From NCBI GenBank assembly GCA_902806345.1, contig CADCWF010000092.1:1-33860 (forward strand): 33,860 bases of DNA. Reading direction: 5' to 3'. Positions 7,714 through 15,378 of the stretch are shown piece after piece. Source of the DNA: an uncultured Thermomicrobiales bacterium (GTDB lineage Bacteria; Chloroflexota; Chloroflexia; Thermomicrobiales; UBA6265). The notes beneath the pieces are model-generated. The model ran no database searches, was not told the origin of the DNA, and worked only from the letters and a program-made list of their open reading frames with translations. A program made the translations under genes and the position numbers. Numbering within the stretch: the stretch's first letter is position 1; each line of letters starts with the position of its first letter.

Positions 7714-8478
7714 CTACCACTCGACCGCCAGGCCGGGCCGTGCAAGTTCCAGCCGCCCTCGGAACGATGCCGCGGCTTGGATGCGGGACGCCTCGTACCC
7801 TCGTTCCTGCCAGAGGTGCGACAGCACCAGAATCTCCGCCTCGGCCGCGGCGGCGAGTGCTCCCGCCTCCTCCGCGGTCAGCGAACCACGGTCCGGGTTG
7901 TTTCCGCCGGGGTCGAGCAGGGTCGCCTCAGCAACGAGCAGGCGGACGCCGAGGAAGAAGGGCGCGAGGGCGGCCGCCGGACCCGTGTCACCGGTGTAGC
8001 CGAGGGCGCGGCCGCCCGCCTCGATCCGGATCGCCCAGGCCGGGACGTTATGGACCGCCGGGGCGAAGGTGACGATGGCGTCCCGGATCGGCAGGGGCCG
8101 CAGCGGATCGTACTCGGCGATGGCGACGGTGCGGGAAAAGGTGTCGGGTTCGTCGCAGGTGTCGAAGGGGGCGGCGGCGCGAATCAGGAGCTCGGCGCCA
8201 CCAGGCGGGAGCCAGACGGGTGTCGGCCGGGGTGGCGGCACCGGGTTGTAGGCGAGGGCGTGGCGGAGCGCCAGCAGGTCGAGCACGTGGTCGACGTGCA
8301 TGTGGGAGACAACGATCGCGTCCAGGGTCCGGAAGTCGGCGTGACGCCGCAATTCCGGTAGGGTGCCGGGGCCAAGGTCGAGTACGAAGCGGGAGCTGCC
8401 GGTCTCGACCAGATAGCCGGAGCAGCCCATCCCCGCGTTCGGGCCGGCGGCGCTGCCGCCGAGGACGGTCAGGCGCAC
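7714..8478 (-). CDS. MBL-fold metal-dependent hydrolase (RNase Z-like)
   Basis: The 254-residue metallo-beta-lactamase-fold protein carries the metal motif HMHVDH (59-64). It also has later ligands in VHNVPAW, GYTGDTGP and LSHLWQE, all expected for two-metal hydrolases of the RNase Z/ElaC-like branch. No extra domain or signal peptide is present. The true substrate is unknown; such proteins include tRNA 3' processing enzymes, phosphodiesterases and arylsulfatase-like enzymes. The start is GTG at 8478. It lies 39 nt downstream of soxR on the same strand, so the two probably form one transcript, which places it in a redox-stress context. Confidence 0.87.
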   Translation of the reverse strand: MRLTVLGGSAAGPNAGMGCSGYLVETGSSRFVLDLGPGTLPELRRHADFRTLDAIVVSHMHVDHVLDLLALRHALAYNPVPPPRPTPVWLPPGGAELLIRAAAPFDTCDEPDTFSRTVAIAEYDPLRPLPIRDAIVTFAPAVHNVPAWAIRIEAGGRALGYTGDTGPAAALAPFFLGVRLLVAEATLLDPGGNNPDRGSLTAEEAGALAAAAEAEILVLSHLWQERGYEASRIQAAASFRGRLELARPGLAVEW

Positions 8479-8517
8479 GGGCGGCAGGCGGCTAGGGTGC
8501 TCCTCGTTGGGCGAGCT

Positions 8518-9018
8518 TCACGTGCGCTCGGCTGCCGCATCCCCTTGCCCTCCAGTCTTGGCTCGGTCGAGCCCCGGCCGCGCATCCCCGAGCCACAGTC
8601 GCGGCCCCGGCCCGTTTTCCGCCAGGCGGTCTCCAGGGTTGAGGATGGCGCAGCGGTCGAGCGAGAGGCAGCCGCAGCCGATGCACTCGGTGAGTCCGCC
8701 ACGCAGGCGCTCCAGCTCGGCGATCCGCTCGTCGATCCGGGCCCGCCAGGTTCGCGACAGGCGGCCCCACTCCTGGCGGGTCGGCGGCCGGTCGGCGGGG
8801 AGCTTGGCGAGCTCGCCGCCGATCTCCTCCAGGGTCAGCCCGACGCGCTGGGCGAAGACGACGAAGGCGACCCGGCGGGCCACCGCCCGCGGGTAGCGGC
8901 GGTGCCCCGCCTCGGTCCGCTCGGCGCGGATGAGGCCGCGCTCCTCGTAGAAGCGCAGGGCCGAGGTGGCGACGCCGGTGCGGGCCGCCAGTTCGCCGAT
9001 GGTCAGCAGTCCGTCCAT
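8518..9018 (-). CDS. soxR: SoxR-type redox-sensing MerR-family activator
   Basis: This is a 166-residue MerR-family regulator. The N-terminal winged helix runs from LTIGELAARTGVATSALRFY to HRRYPR, the dimerisation helix spans about 78-108, and a cysteine cluster sits at C112, C115, C117 and C123 (ECIGCGCLSLDRC) followed by NPGDRLAENG. The Cys-X2-Cys-X-Cys-X5-Cys spacing is that of SoxR, which holds a [2Fe-2S] cluster and activates transcription when the cluster is oxidised by redox-cycling drugs or nitric oxide. A tail of about 25 residues after the core is not conserved. The ATG at 9018 is clear from the family start, although the frame is open further. The gene is divergent from a DUF5519 gene, and the shared 97-nt gap holds a SoxR-type box. 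Confidence 0.93.
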   Translation of the reverse strand: MDGLLTIGELAARTGVATSALRFYEERGLIRAERTEAGHRRYPRAVARRVAFVVFAQRVGLTLEEIGGELAKLPADRPPTRQEWGRLSRTWRARIDERIAELERLRGGLTECIGCGCLSLDRCAILNPGDRLAENGPGPRLWLGDARPGLDRAKTGGQGDAAAERT

Positions 9019-9043
9019 GGCGGAATGGAACCACACTCGGCTC

Positions 9044-9074
9044 TTGTCTTCAAGCGCGGTTGAAGATGTACGCT
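9044..9074 (+). promoter_or_regulatory. SoxR-box promoter 1 (drives the DUF5519 gene)
   Basis: The -35 box is TTGTCT (9044-9049), the spacer is 19 nt, and the -10 box is TACGCT (9069-9074). The spacer contains the dyad CTTCAAGCGCGGTTGAAG (9048-9065), with arms CTTCAA and TTGAAG. A 19- to 20-nt spacer centred on a dyad is the hallmark of MerR/SoxR-activated promoters, and TCAAG-N5-TTGA matches the core of the enterobacterial soxS operator as I recall it. The dyad is 30 nt from the soxR start, so SoxR may also control its own gene. Confidence 0.75.
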
Positions 9075-9115
9075 GCGATCGTCGAGTGCGAGCGGGGCGT
9101 GAACGGAGAACGGAG

Positions 9116-9496
9116 ATGGACGAGAACCTCATGGTCGCGGTCGAGCGCGAGTTGCTCGCCTGGCCAGGAGTCGTCATGGCGGTTGGGCGCTTCGACAGCG
9201 TCCAGTTCAACGTCGGGCGCCGCGAGATCGGGCACGTCCATCGGGACGGGACCGCCGACCTCCCGTTCCCGAGGAGCGTCCACGACGAGCTGATCGCCGC
9301 GGGAGCGGCACGGCCGCACCGGGCAGGCGTCGCGGGCTTCGTCAGCGTCCGGCTCCGAAGCACGGAGGATGTGGCCCCGGTCGTCGCGCTGTTCCGGCGC
9401 AACTACGAGCGGGCAGTCGCCGACGCCGCGCGGCGCGCCTCGGAAAACGGCTCGACTCGGCAGAAGCTCCAGGTGGCCGGCGTGGATTCAGTCTGA
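9116..9496 (+). CDS. DUF5519 ('luciferase-domain') family protein, probable SoxR target
   Basis: The 126-residue soluble protein resembles the small DUF5519 family, often annotated as luciferase-domain protein. Matching stretches are the N-terminal helix with WPGVVMAV, the REIGHVHRDGTADLPFP block around residues 36-52, and the C-terminal SVRLRSTEDVAPVVALFRRNY segment. No catalytic function is established for the family, and there is no real similarity to bacterial luciferase chemistry in what I can see. The ATG at 9116 follows CGGAG at short spacing. The promoter upstream is SoxR-like, which suggests a role in tolerance to redox-active compounds. A hairpin at 9521-9557 follows the stop codon. 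Confidence 0.8.
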   Translation: MDENLMVAVERELLAWPGVVMAVGRFDSVQFNVGRREIGHVHRDGTADLPFPRSVHDELIAAGAARPHRAGVAGFVSVRLRSTEDVAPVVALFRRNYERAVADAARRASENGSTRQKLQVAGVDSV

Positions 9497-9942
9497 ACCC
9501 CTCAGCGGGAACGCGAGCGGAGCGGCAAGGGCTCGTCGGCGGGGCGCCCGTGCCGCTTCTCCGCTAATCTCCGTCCGGACCGTAACGACCGGCTGAGAAG
9601 GCGGACAAGGCGGAGAACCGGGAACGCGGCGAGTACGGCCGCTCTCTGCTGGCGGAATCGGACACGCCGTCCAGGGTACGTCGCGCTCTTCCGAACCCGT
9701 GGGTTGGAACGCTCCAATCCGGGTGGACGTACAGTGGATCGGTTTCGGTGCTCGATGGGCAAACGAAGGCGAAAGAGGACCGAACCTGTCCGCTTTATCG
9801 TTTACGATGAGGGGGAATCAGAACGCTTGTTCTTTGCCTTAACGGGACGCACCCGCGCGACTTCGGTCGGGTCCGTTGATTCACGCCGCCGCCACCGCGG
9901 CGTCTATTCTTTGCGCGATGGAACCAGAACTCGGGAGGGCGT
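9497..9942. other. Intergenic region before the MATE gene with a lower-GC patch
   Basis: The 446-nt gap holds the hairpin at 9521-9557. From about 9700 to 9870 there is a patch of clearly lower GC (about half by eye). An open frame there, from ATG 9755, reads MGKRRRKRTEPVRF and then IVYDEGESERLFF before turning into Arg-rich low-complexity sequence that runs into the MATE gene. The first 35 codons look more like protein than the rest and faintly recall the start of TOPRIM- or RloB-type proteins. I treat it as a possible gene remnant, not a gene. No clear MATE promoter was found. Confidence 0.35.
9521..9557 (+). terminator. GC-rich hairpin after the DUF5519 gene
   Basis: AGCGGCA (9521-9527) pairs with TGCCGCT (9551-9557). 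After one mismatch, GGGC (9529-9532) pairs with GCCC (9546-9549), leaving a 13-nt loop. It lies 25 nt after the stop codon. No T-run follows, so it is a terminator only in the loose sense common in high-GC genomes. Confidence 0.5.
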
Positions 9943-11433
9943 GTGGCACCAGCGACGGCGATCGACGAGGCGATAGAGGCGGCCGAGGCCGTGGCGATGC
10001 CGGCGGCCCCGGCCGACCCCCTGGCGGAACTCGACGTGGCCCGGGAGCAGGCGGCGGAGGCGGCGGCGCAGCCGATGACCCAGCGCCGGGTGCTGTCGCT
10101 GGCGACGCCGATCATCGGCGAGAACCTGCTGCAGACCGCGGTCGGCGCGGTCGACACCCTGATGGTGGCGCGGCTCGGCGCGGCGGCGGTGGCCGGCGTC
10201 GGCACGGGGTTTGAGATCGTCTTCTTCATCATCTCGATCCTCTCGGCGATCGACATCGGGGCGACCGTCCTCGTTTCCCAGGCGATTGGCGCCGGCGACC
10301 GCCAGCGGGCCAACCACCTGGCGCGGCAGGCGATCGTCTGGGGGTTGATCCTGGCGGTTCCGGTCTCGGTCGGGATGTACTACGCGGCGCCGTCGATCAT
10401 CGGCCTCTTCGGCACCGAACCCGACGTAGCGGCGGCGGCGATCACCTACCTCCAGATCATCGCCGCCACCGCGGTGGCGCTGTTCCTCTCGTTCGTCTGC
10501 GGGGCGGTGCTCCGCGGTGCCGGTGACAGCCGGACGCCGCTGGCGGCGGCAGTTCTTGCCAACGTCGTCAACATCGCGGTCGCCTACGCGCTGATTCTGG
10601 GCAACTTCGGGTTCCCCGCCCTCGGCGTCGCAGGCGCCGCGATCGGTGCCGCCGTCGGCCGCTCGCTCGGCGCCGCCTTCATGCTCTCGATGATGGTCTT
10701 CGGGCGGAAGGCGATCTCGCTGCGCGGGGGATGGGGGTGGCGGCCGCAGGTCCGGGTCGCCCGCCAGATTTTCGCCCTCGGCGTCCCGGCCGCGGTTGAG
10801 CAGATGCTCTCCTCCGGCGCGTTCATGACCCTGATCGCGGTAGTCGCCCTGATCGGCACACCGGCGCTGGCCGCCCAGCAGATTGCCTTCACCGCGCTCT
10901 CGACGGCGTTCCTCCCCGGCATCGCGTTCTCGATCGCGGCGACCGCGCTGGTCGGCCAGAGCATCGGCGCCCGCAACCCGGCGGACGCCCGCAAGGCCTG
11001 GGCGATCTCGCTCCGCTGGGCGATCGCCTGGTTGGGGATCGGCGGCGCCCTGGTCTTCGTCTTCGCCGACCGCCTGATGGGCATCTTCTCGGCCGACCCG
11101 GAGGTGGTTGGGTCCGGTGTTGCCGCCCTGCACGCCCTCGGGTTCGCGCTGCCGTTCTGGGCCATCTGGTTCGTCAGCAGTGGCAGCCTGCGCGGCAGCG
11201 GCGATACACGGACCCCGCTGATCGTCGGCGCCTCGACGATGTGGCTTTCGGTCTTCTTCGCCTGGATCGCGGTTGACCGCTTCGGGGGCGGACTCGGTTG
11301 GGTCTGGATCGCCTTCGGGCTGACGACCACGCCGGCGGCGATCCTGATGTGGTGGTTGTTCCGACGCCGCGTCGGCGACTACGAGTCGGGTCGGCGCCCG
11401 CTGCCGACGGTCGACCGGTCGTTTGCCCACTGA
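9943..11433 (+). CDS. MATE-family multidrug/metabolite efflux transporter
   Basis: The 496-residue inner-membrane protein has twelve predicted membrane segments in two MatE repeats: the first starts at about residue 50 (LSLATPIIGENLLQTAVGAV), the second at about 275 (IFALGVPAAVEQMLSSGAF). Each repeat carries the family pattern GAGD(S/R)RTPL or GSGDTRTPL. MATE pumps export cationic or planar compounds using a Na+ or H+ gradient. A 45-residue Ala/Glu-rich N-terminal tail precedes the first helix and may be cytoplasmic. The GTG at 9943 is supported by GGGAGGG upstream. The gene sits between the two SoxR-like promoters, so a role in drug efflux fits, though I see no SoxR box directly before it. 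Confidence 0.93.
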   Translation: MAPATAIDEAIEAAEAVAMPAAPADPLAELDVAREQAAEAAAQPMTQRRVLSLATPIIGENLLQTAVGAVDTLMVARLGAAAVAGVGTGFEIVFFIISILSAIDIGATVLVSQAIGAGDRQRANHLARQAIVWGLILAVPVSVGMYYAAPSIIGLFGTEPDVAAAAITYLQIIAATAVALFLSFVCGAVLRGAGDSRTPLAAAVLANVVNIAVAYALILGNFGFPALGVAGAAIGAAVGRSLGAAFMLSMMVFGRKAISLRGGWGWRPQVRVARQIFALGVPAAVEQMLSSGAFMTLIAVVALIGTPALAAQQIAFTALSTAFLPGIAFSIAATALVGQSIGARNPADARKAWAISLRWAIAWLGIGGALVFVFADRLMGIFSADPEVVGSGVAALHALGFALPFWAIWFVSSGSLRGSGDTRTPLIVGASTMWLSVFFAWIAVDRFGGGLGWVWIAFGLTTTPAAILMWWLFRRRVGDYESGRRPLPTVDRSFAH

Positions 11434-11459
11434 TCGGCGGAAATCCCGAAGGCGCCTCC

Positions 11460-11490
11460 TTGACTTCAAGAACACTTGAACCTCTACCCT
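11460..11490 (+). promoter_or_regulatory. SoxR-box promoter 2 (drives the ABC exporter)
   Basis: The -35 box is TTGACT (11460-11465), the spacer is 19 nt, and the -10 box is TACCCT (11485-11490). The spacer contains the perfect dyad TTCAAGAACACTTGAA (11465-11480). The dyad centre lies 12.5 nt from the first base of the -35 box, exactly as in the promoter at 9044, and both contain TCAAG-N5-TTGA. Two promoters of this geometry within 2.5 kb of a soxR gene strongly suggest a local regulon. The leader to the ABC start is about 230 nt. Confidence 0.7.
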
Positions 11491-11725
11491 CGCCACGTCC
11501 GCCTTGGCCGACGGCCCGGATGCGGCGAGGGGTGGGGCTGCGATGATGGTCCGCGCGGTCCGCTTGGACCGGCGACCCCCCTGATCAAGGTCGTCAAGCG
11601 GAGCGCCGAGGCGTTCCGCCCGATCCGTCCCGCCCGCCCGACCAAGAATGTCGGCGGCCTAATTACGCCGCCCACGCCGCCGACAGCCAACGACACGTCA
11701 CCGACCCCGGAGGTCCACGCCGCCG

Positions 11726-13675
11726 ATGGAATCGACCGCCTGGCATTCGCTCTATACCGCCATGAACGCCCAGCAGGAGCGGCGGCCGTTCTCCCTGGCC
11801 ACGCTGCGCCGGATCGCGGCGTTCGCCCAACCGCATCGCCGCCTGCTGGCGCTGTTCGTCGCGCTCAGCGTCGTCGCCGCCGTCCTCGCCGTCGCCACCC
11901 CGATCCTCGCCGGCCGCGTCATCGACGCGATCGTGGGGCGGCAGGAGGCTCGGGTGGTGGTCTGGCTGGCCGGGCTGATTGCCGCGATCGCGGTCGTCGA
12001 AGCGGGACTCGGCATCGTCATCCGCTGGCTCTCGGCGACGATCGGCGAGACCCTGATCCTCGACCTGCGGACGGCTGTCTTCGACCACGTCCAGCGGATG
12101 CCGGTCGCCTTCTTCACCCGGACCCGGACCGGAGCGCTGGTCAGCCGCCTGAACAACGACGTGATCGGCGCCCAGCGGGCTTTCAGTGACACCCTCTCCG
12201 GGCTGGTCGGCAACGTCGTCTCGGTCGCCCTGACGCTCGTCGTGATGCTCGGCATCTCCTGGCAGATCACGGGTCTGGCGCTGGTCCTGCTGCCGATCTT
12301 CGTCCTGCCGGCGCGGCGGCTGACGGGCAAATTGGCGCAACTCGAGCGGGAGGCCGCCAACCACAACGCGGCGATGGGCACCCAGATGACCGAGCGCTTC
12401 TCGGCCCCGGGCGCGACCCTCGTCAAGCTGTTCGGGCGGCCGCAGCGGGAGTCGGCCGAGTTCGCCGCGCGGGCTGGCCGGGTGCGCGACATCGGGGTCC
12501 GCTCGGCGATGGTGCAGACGGTTTTCATCACCGCCCTCACGCTCGTCTCGGCGCTGGCCCTCGCCCTCGTCTACGGGCTCGGCGGCTACTTCGCGCTGAG
12601 CGGGCGGCTGGAGCCGGGCGACGTCGTCGCGCTGGCCTTGCTGCTGACCCGGCTCTACGCCCCGTTGACCGCCTTGGCCGGCATCCAGATCGAGGTCACC
12701 AGCGCCTTGGTCAGTTTCGAGCGAGTCTTCGAGGTGCTCGACCTGGTGCCGCTGGTCGCCGAGAAGCCGGACGCCCGGCGCCTGCCGGATGGGCCGGTGG
12801 CGGTCGAGTTCGACGGGGTGAGCTTCGCCTACCCGTCGGCCGAGAAGGTCTCGCTCGCCTCCCTGGAGGAGGTCGCCGTGCTCGACGGGCGCGGCGGCGC
12901 CGAGGTGCTGCACGACGTGTCGTTCCGGGTTGAGCCGGGCCAGCTCGTCGCCCTCGTCGGTTCGTCGGGCGCCGGCAAGTCGACCATCGCCCAGGTGATG
13001 GCCAGGCTCTACGACGTCGACGCGGGAGCGGTTCGCCTGGGCGGGGTCGACGTCCGCGACCTTACCTTCGCCTCGATCCGGGAGACCCTCGGCATGGTCA
13101 CCCAGGACGGCCACCTGTTCCACGAGTCGATCCGCGAAAACCTCGCCTTCGTCCGACCCGAGGCGACCGAGGAGGAGATGCGCGACGTCCTCCGGCGGGC
13201 GCGGCTGGAGATTCTGGTGGCGGCGCTGCCGGACGGACTGGACACCGTCGTCGGCGAGCGCGGCTACCGCCTCTCCGGCGGCGAGCGGCAGCGGCTAACC
13301 ATCGCCCGGCTGCTGCTCGCCCGGCCGCGGGTGGTCATCCTCGACGAGGCCACGGCGCACCTCGACTCGACCTCGGAGGCGGCGGTCCAGGCGGCGCTGG
13401 CCGAGGCCCTGGCCGGCCGCACCTCCGTCGTCATCGCCCACCGGCTCTCGACCGTCCGCGCCGCCGACCTGATCCTGGTCGTCGAAGGCGGCCGGATCGT
13501 CGAGCGCGGCACGCACGATGCTTTGTTGGCCGCCGGTGGCCGCTATGCCGAGCTGTACCGGACCCAGTTTGCCCAGCGGTCGGGCGCCGAGTCGGACGGG
13601 CACGGGGCCGGCGATCCCGACGACCGCGCCGAACCATTGGGTCGGCTGGTAGTGGCGGGGGCAGCCTCCGCTTGA
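11726..13675 (+). CDS. ABC exporter, fused membrane and ATP-binding domains
   Basis: This 649-residue half-transporter of the type IV (MsbA/LmrA-like) exporter class works as a dimer in the inner membrane. Six helices lie between residues about 40 and 320 (type-1 exporter domain). The nucleotide-binding domain shows the A-loop region [10 protein letters not shown], Walker [10 protein letters not shown] (about 412), Q-loop VTQDGHLF, signature LSGGERQR, Walker B VVILDEAT and the H-loop IAHRLS. An insertion of about 20 residues sits between FAYPSAEK and the VLHDVSF strand. The ATG at 11726 has GGAGG at long spacing; ATG 11762 is an alternative. The SoxR-type promoter about 235 nt upstream suggests induction by redox-active drugs. 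The flavoprotein gene 73 nt downstream is probably in the same transcript. Confidence 0.93.
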   Translation: MESTAWHSLYTAMNAQQERRPFSLATLRRIAAFAQPHRRLLALFVALSVVAAVLAVATPILAGRVIDAIVGRQEARVVVWLAGLIAAIAVVEAGLGIVIRWLSATIGETLILDLRTAVFDHVQRMPVAFFTRTRTGALVSRLNNDVIGAQRAFSDTLSGLVGNVVSVALTLVVMLGISWQITGLALVLLPIFVLPARRLTGKLAQLEREAANHNAAMGTQMTERFSAPGATLVKLFGRPQRESAEFAARAGRVRDIGVRSAMVQTVFITALTLVSALALALVYGLGGYFALSGRLEPGDVVALALLLTRLYAPLTALAGIQIEVTSALVSFERVFEVLDLVPLVAEKPDARRLPDGPVAVEFDGVSFAYPSAEKVSLASLEEVAVLDGRGGAEVLHDVSFRVEPGQLVALVGSSGAGKSTIAQVMARLYDVDAGAVRLGGVDVRDLTFASIRETLGMVTQDGHLFHESIRENLAFVRPEATEEEMRDVLRRARLEILVAALPDGLDTVVGERGYRLSGGERQRLTIARLLLARPRVVILDEATAHLDSTSEAAVQAALAEALAGRTSVVIAHRLSTVRAADLILVVEGGRIVERGTHDALLAAGGRYAELYRTQFAQRSGAESDGHGAGDPDDRAEPLGRLVVAGAASA

Positions 13676-13748
13676 TGTCCCCTTCAAGATCGGTCAACTC
13701 CAACCGGTGCCGTGCCACCGCTGGGGGTCGTTCGGATCAGGAGCCAGG

Positions 13749-14477
13749 ATGAACGGGGGGAACGGAGGCGGCGGACGGGTACTCGTCGTCGGCATCGGCG
13801 GCACGATGCGGGCGGGGTCGGCGAGCCTGGCCGCGCTCCGGCGTTCGTTGGGCGCGGCGGCGGCGGCTGGGGCGCGGACGGAGCTGCTCGACCTGCGAGA
13901 ACTCCGGCTTCCGATCTACGAACCCGATGTGCCGTTCGCGGAGTACGGCGCGAACGTCCGGCGGTTCGTCGAGTCGATCCACGCCGCCGACGCGCTGCTC
14001 CTCGGCACCGCCGCCTACCACGGCACCGTCGCCGGCGTCACCAAGAACGCCCTGGATTTCGCGGAGTTCTTGGCCGACGCCGACCCACCGTATCTGCACG
14101 GCAAGGTCGTCGGGCTGATTGCGACCGCCGCCGGCGGCCAGGCCGCGCCGAACGCGATCGGGGCGCTGGTCCAGACCTCCCACGCCCTGCGGGCAGTGGT
14201 CGCGCCGATCTCGGTGGTGATCCCGCGGGCGTGGACGGTGATCGACGACGGGGGAGCCATTGCCGAAGCGCCCTACGGGCGGCGCCTCGACGATCTCGGC
14301 CGGATGGTAGTCGGCCTCGCTGGGAAGCTCCGCGCCGCCGACGCCGTCGCGGTAGCCCCGGAGATCGTCGGGCATGGGACGATCCTGGATGTCGGCGGCG
14401 GCGAGCCCGAGGTTCCTGAGGCCGAACTGGTCGGGAACGTCTGGTTCCAACCCGACGGGGCGTCGGCGGGACTATAG
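13749..14477 (+). CDS. NADPH-dependent FMN reductase-family flavoprotein
   Basis: The 242-residue protein has a flavodoxin-like fold of the NADPH-dependent FMN reductase/quinone reductase family. An N-terminal phosphate-binding loop lies in GIGGTMRAGS. The LLLGTAAYHGTVAGVTKNALDF block around 95-115 binds the isoalloxazine ring, and GLIATAAGG follows. Such enzymes reduce free flavin, quinones or azo compounds with NAD(P)H and act in oxidative-stress responses. The ATG at 13749 follows AGGAG. A roughly 40-residue C-terminal extension (after AVAPEIVG) is not typical. The position after the SoxR-type ABC gene fits a redox-detoxification operon. Confidence 0.88.
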   Translation: MNGGNGGGGRVLVVGIGGTMRAGSASLAALRRSLGAAAAAGARTELLDLRELRLPIYEPDVPFAEYGANVRRFVESIHAADALLLGTAAYHGTVAGVTKNALDFAEFLADADPPYLHGKVVGLIATAAGGQAAPNAIGALVQTSHALRAVVAPISVVIPRAWTVIDDGGAIAEAPYGRRLDDLGRMVVGLAGKLRAADAVAVAPEIVGHGTILDVGGGEPEVPEAELVGNVWFQPDGASAGL

Positions 14478-14520
14478 TCCTCCTAAGCCAGGGGCCGGGA
14501 ACGGTCCCGCGAATCGTGGA

Positions 14521-15219
14521 TCAGTACCCCGGACCCCGCCCGCCGGCGAGGGCTGCCAGCCCCCAGAGGTCGCGCCAGACGTGGTCGGGCGTGGCACCCG
14601 CCGGCACGGGGTCGGCGCGGCGGTTGACCCAGGCGGTCTGCATCGCGAGTTCGGCGGCGGGACCGATGTCGTACTTGAAGCCGAAGGCGACGTGGATGAC
14701 CCGCTCCGGCGGCTCGCCGACGGTTTCGAGGACCCGCTCGAAGTTCGCGAGAGACGGCTTGTAGGCTCCTACGTCCTCGGCGGTGACGACGGTGTCGAAC
14801 GGGATGTCGAGGTGGCGCAGGGTGTGGACGATGATGTCGCGGTCGGTGTTGGAGAGGATGACCAGCCGCAACCCGCCGGCCCTCGCCTGCCGCAGGGCGG
14901 GGAGCGTGTCGGGGAAGGGCTGCCAGGAGCGCATCGCCCGCGCGAGCGCTTCGCCCCGTTCCGGGCGCCAGGGGTAGCCGCGCTCGTCCATCCACCGCCG
15001 CAGGCTCTCCGCCAAAACCTCCTTGTAGGTCAGGTACGGACCCTGGATGAGCTCGAACTGGATCGCCTCCCAGCGGGCCCGCATCGCCTCGCCGTTGTCG
15101 CCCGCCGCGTCGCCCGACTCCAGTGACAGCGCGTAGAGGAAGCTCGCCAGTCCGCCTTCCCAGTCGACCAGCGTGCCGTAGCAGTCGAACGTCGCGACCA
15201 GCGGTTTGTCGTCGGTCAT
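14521..15219 (-). CDS. HAD-superfamily hydrolase, type II haloacid dehalogenase-like
   Basis: The 232-residue cytoplasmic protein has the HAD motifs. Motif I is FDCYGTL with nucleophile Asp12, motif II is LSNTDRD, the motif III lysine is in AYKPS, and the acidic region is VAFGFKYDIGPA. A helical cap domain lies between motifs I and II, as in the L-2-haloacid dehalogenase (type II) group. Many members are phosphatases, so the substrate is open. The ATG at 15219 is preceded by GGAGGAGA. It follows the AraC regulator on the same strand after 159 nt. Confidence 0.9.
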   Translation of the reverse strand: MTDDKPLVATFDCYGTLVDWEGGLASFLYALSLESGDAAGDNGEAMRARWEAIQFELIQGPYLTYKEVLAESLRRWMDERGYPWRPERGEALARAMRSWQPFPDTLPALRQARAGGLRLVILSNTDRDIIVHTLRHLDIPFDTVVTAEDVGAYKPSLANFERVLETVGEPPERVIHVAFGFKYDIGPAAELAMQTAWVNRRADPVPAGATPDHVWRDLWGLAALAGGRGPGY

Positions 15220-15378
15220 CTGCGAATCTCCTCCTCGTCGCGTGGCACATCCGCGCTCTCCCCCGGTCTCGCTTGGGAGGTAGTGTCCGGAGGGGAGCAG
15301 TCGCTCGCCGCCGAGCTCCGTCGTCCGCCAGGGAGGAGCACGAACCTGAGTTGATCACGGGGGAACCCGGCGGCGCTT

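Noticed and set aside
11476..12189. Open frame in the leader of the ABC exporter
   Set aside because: The translation is Pro/Arg-rich and enters the ABC gene out of frame; no ribosome binding site or family similarity. A short regulatory leader peptide cannot be ruled out but has no support.
13682..13700. Possible third SoxR box before the flavin reductase gene
   Set aside because: Only the left half, TTCAAG, is present; the right arm reads GTCAAC and does not complete the dyad. No matching -35/-10 pair with 19-nt spacing.
14469..14480. 12-bp palindrome GGACTATAGTCC over the flavin reductase stop codon
   Set aside because: Perfect but short, and the next gene is convergent, so there is no promoter for it to control. 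Kept only as a note.
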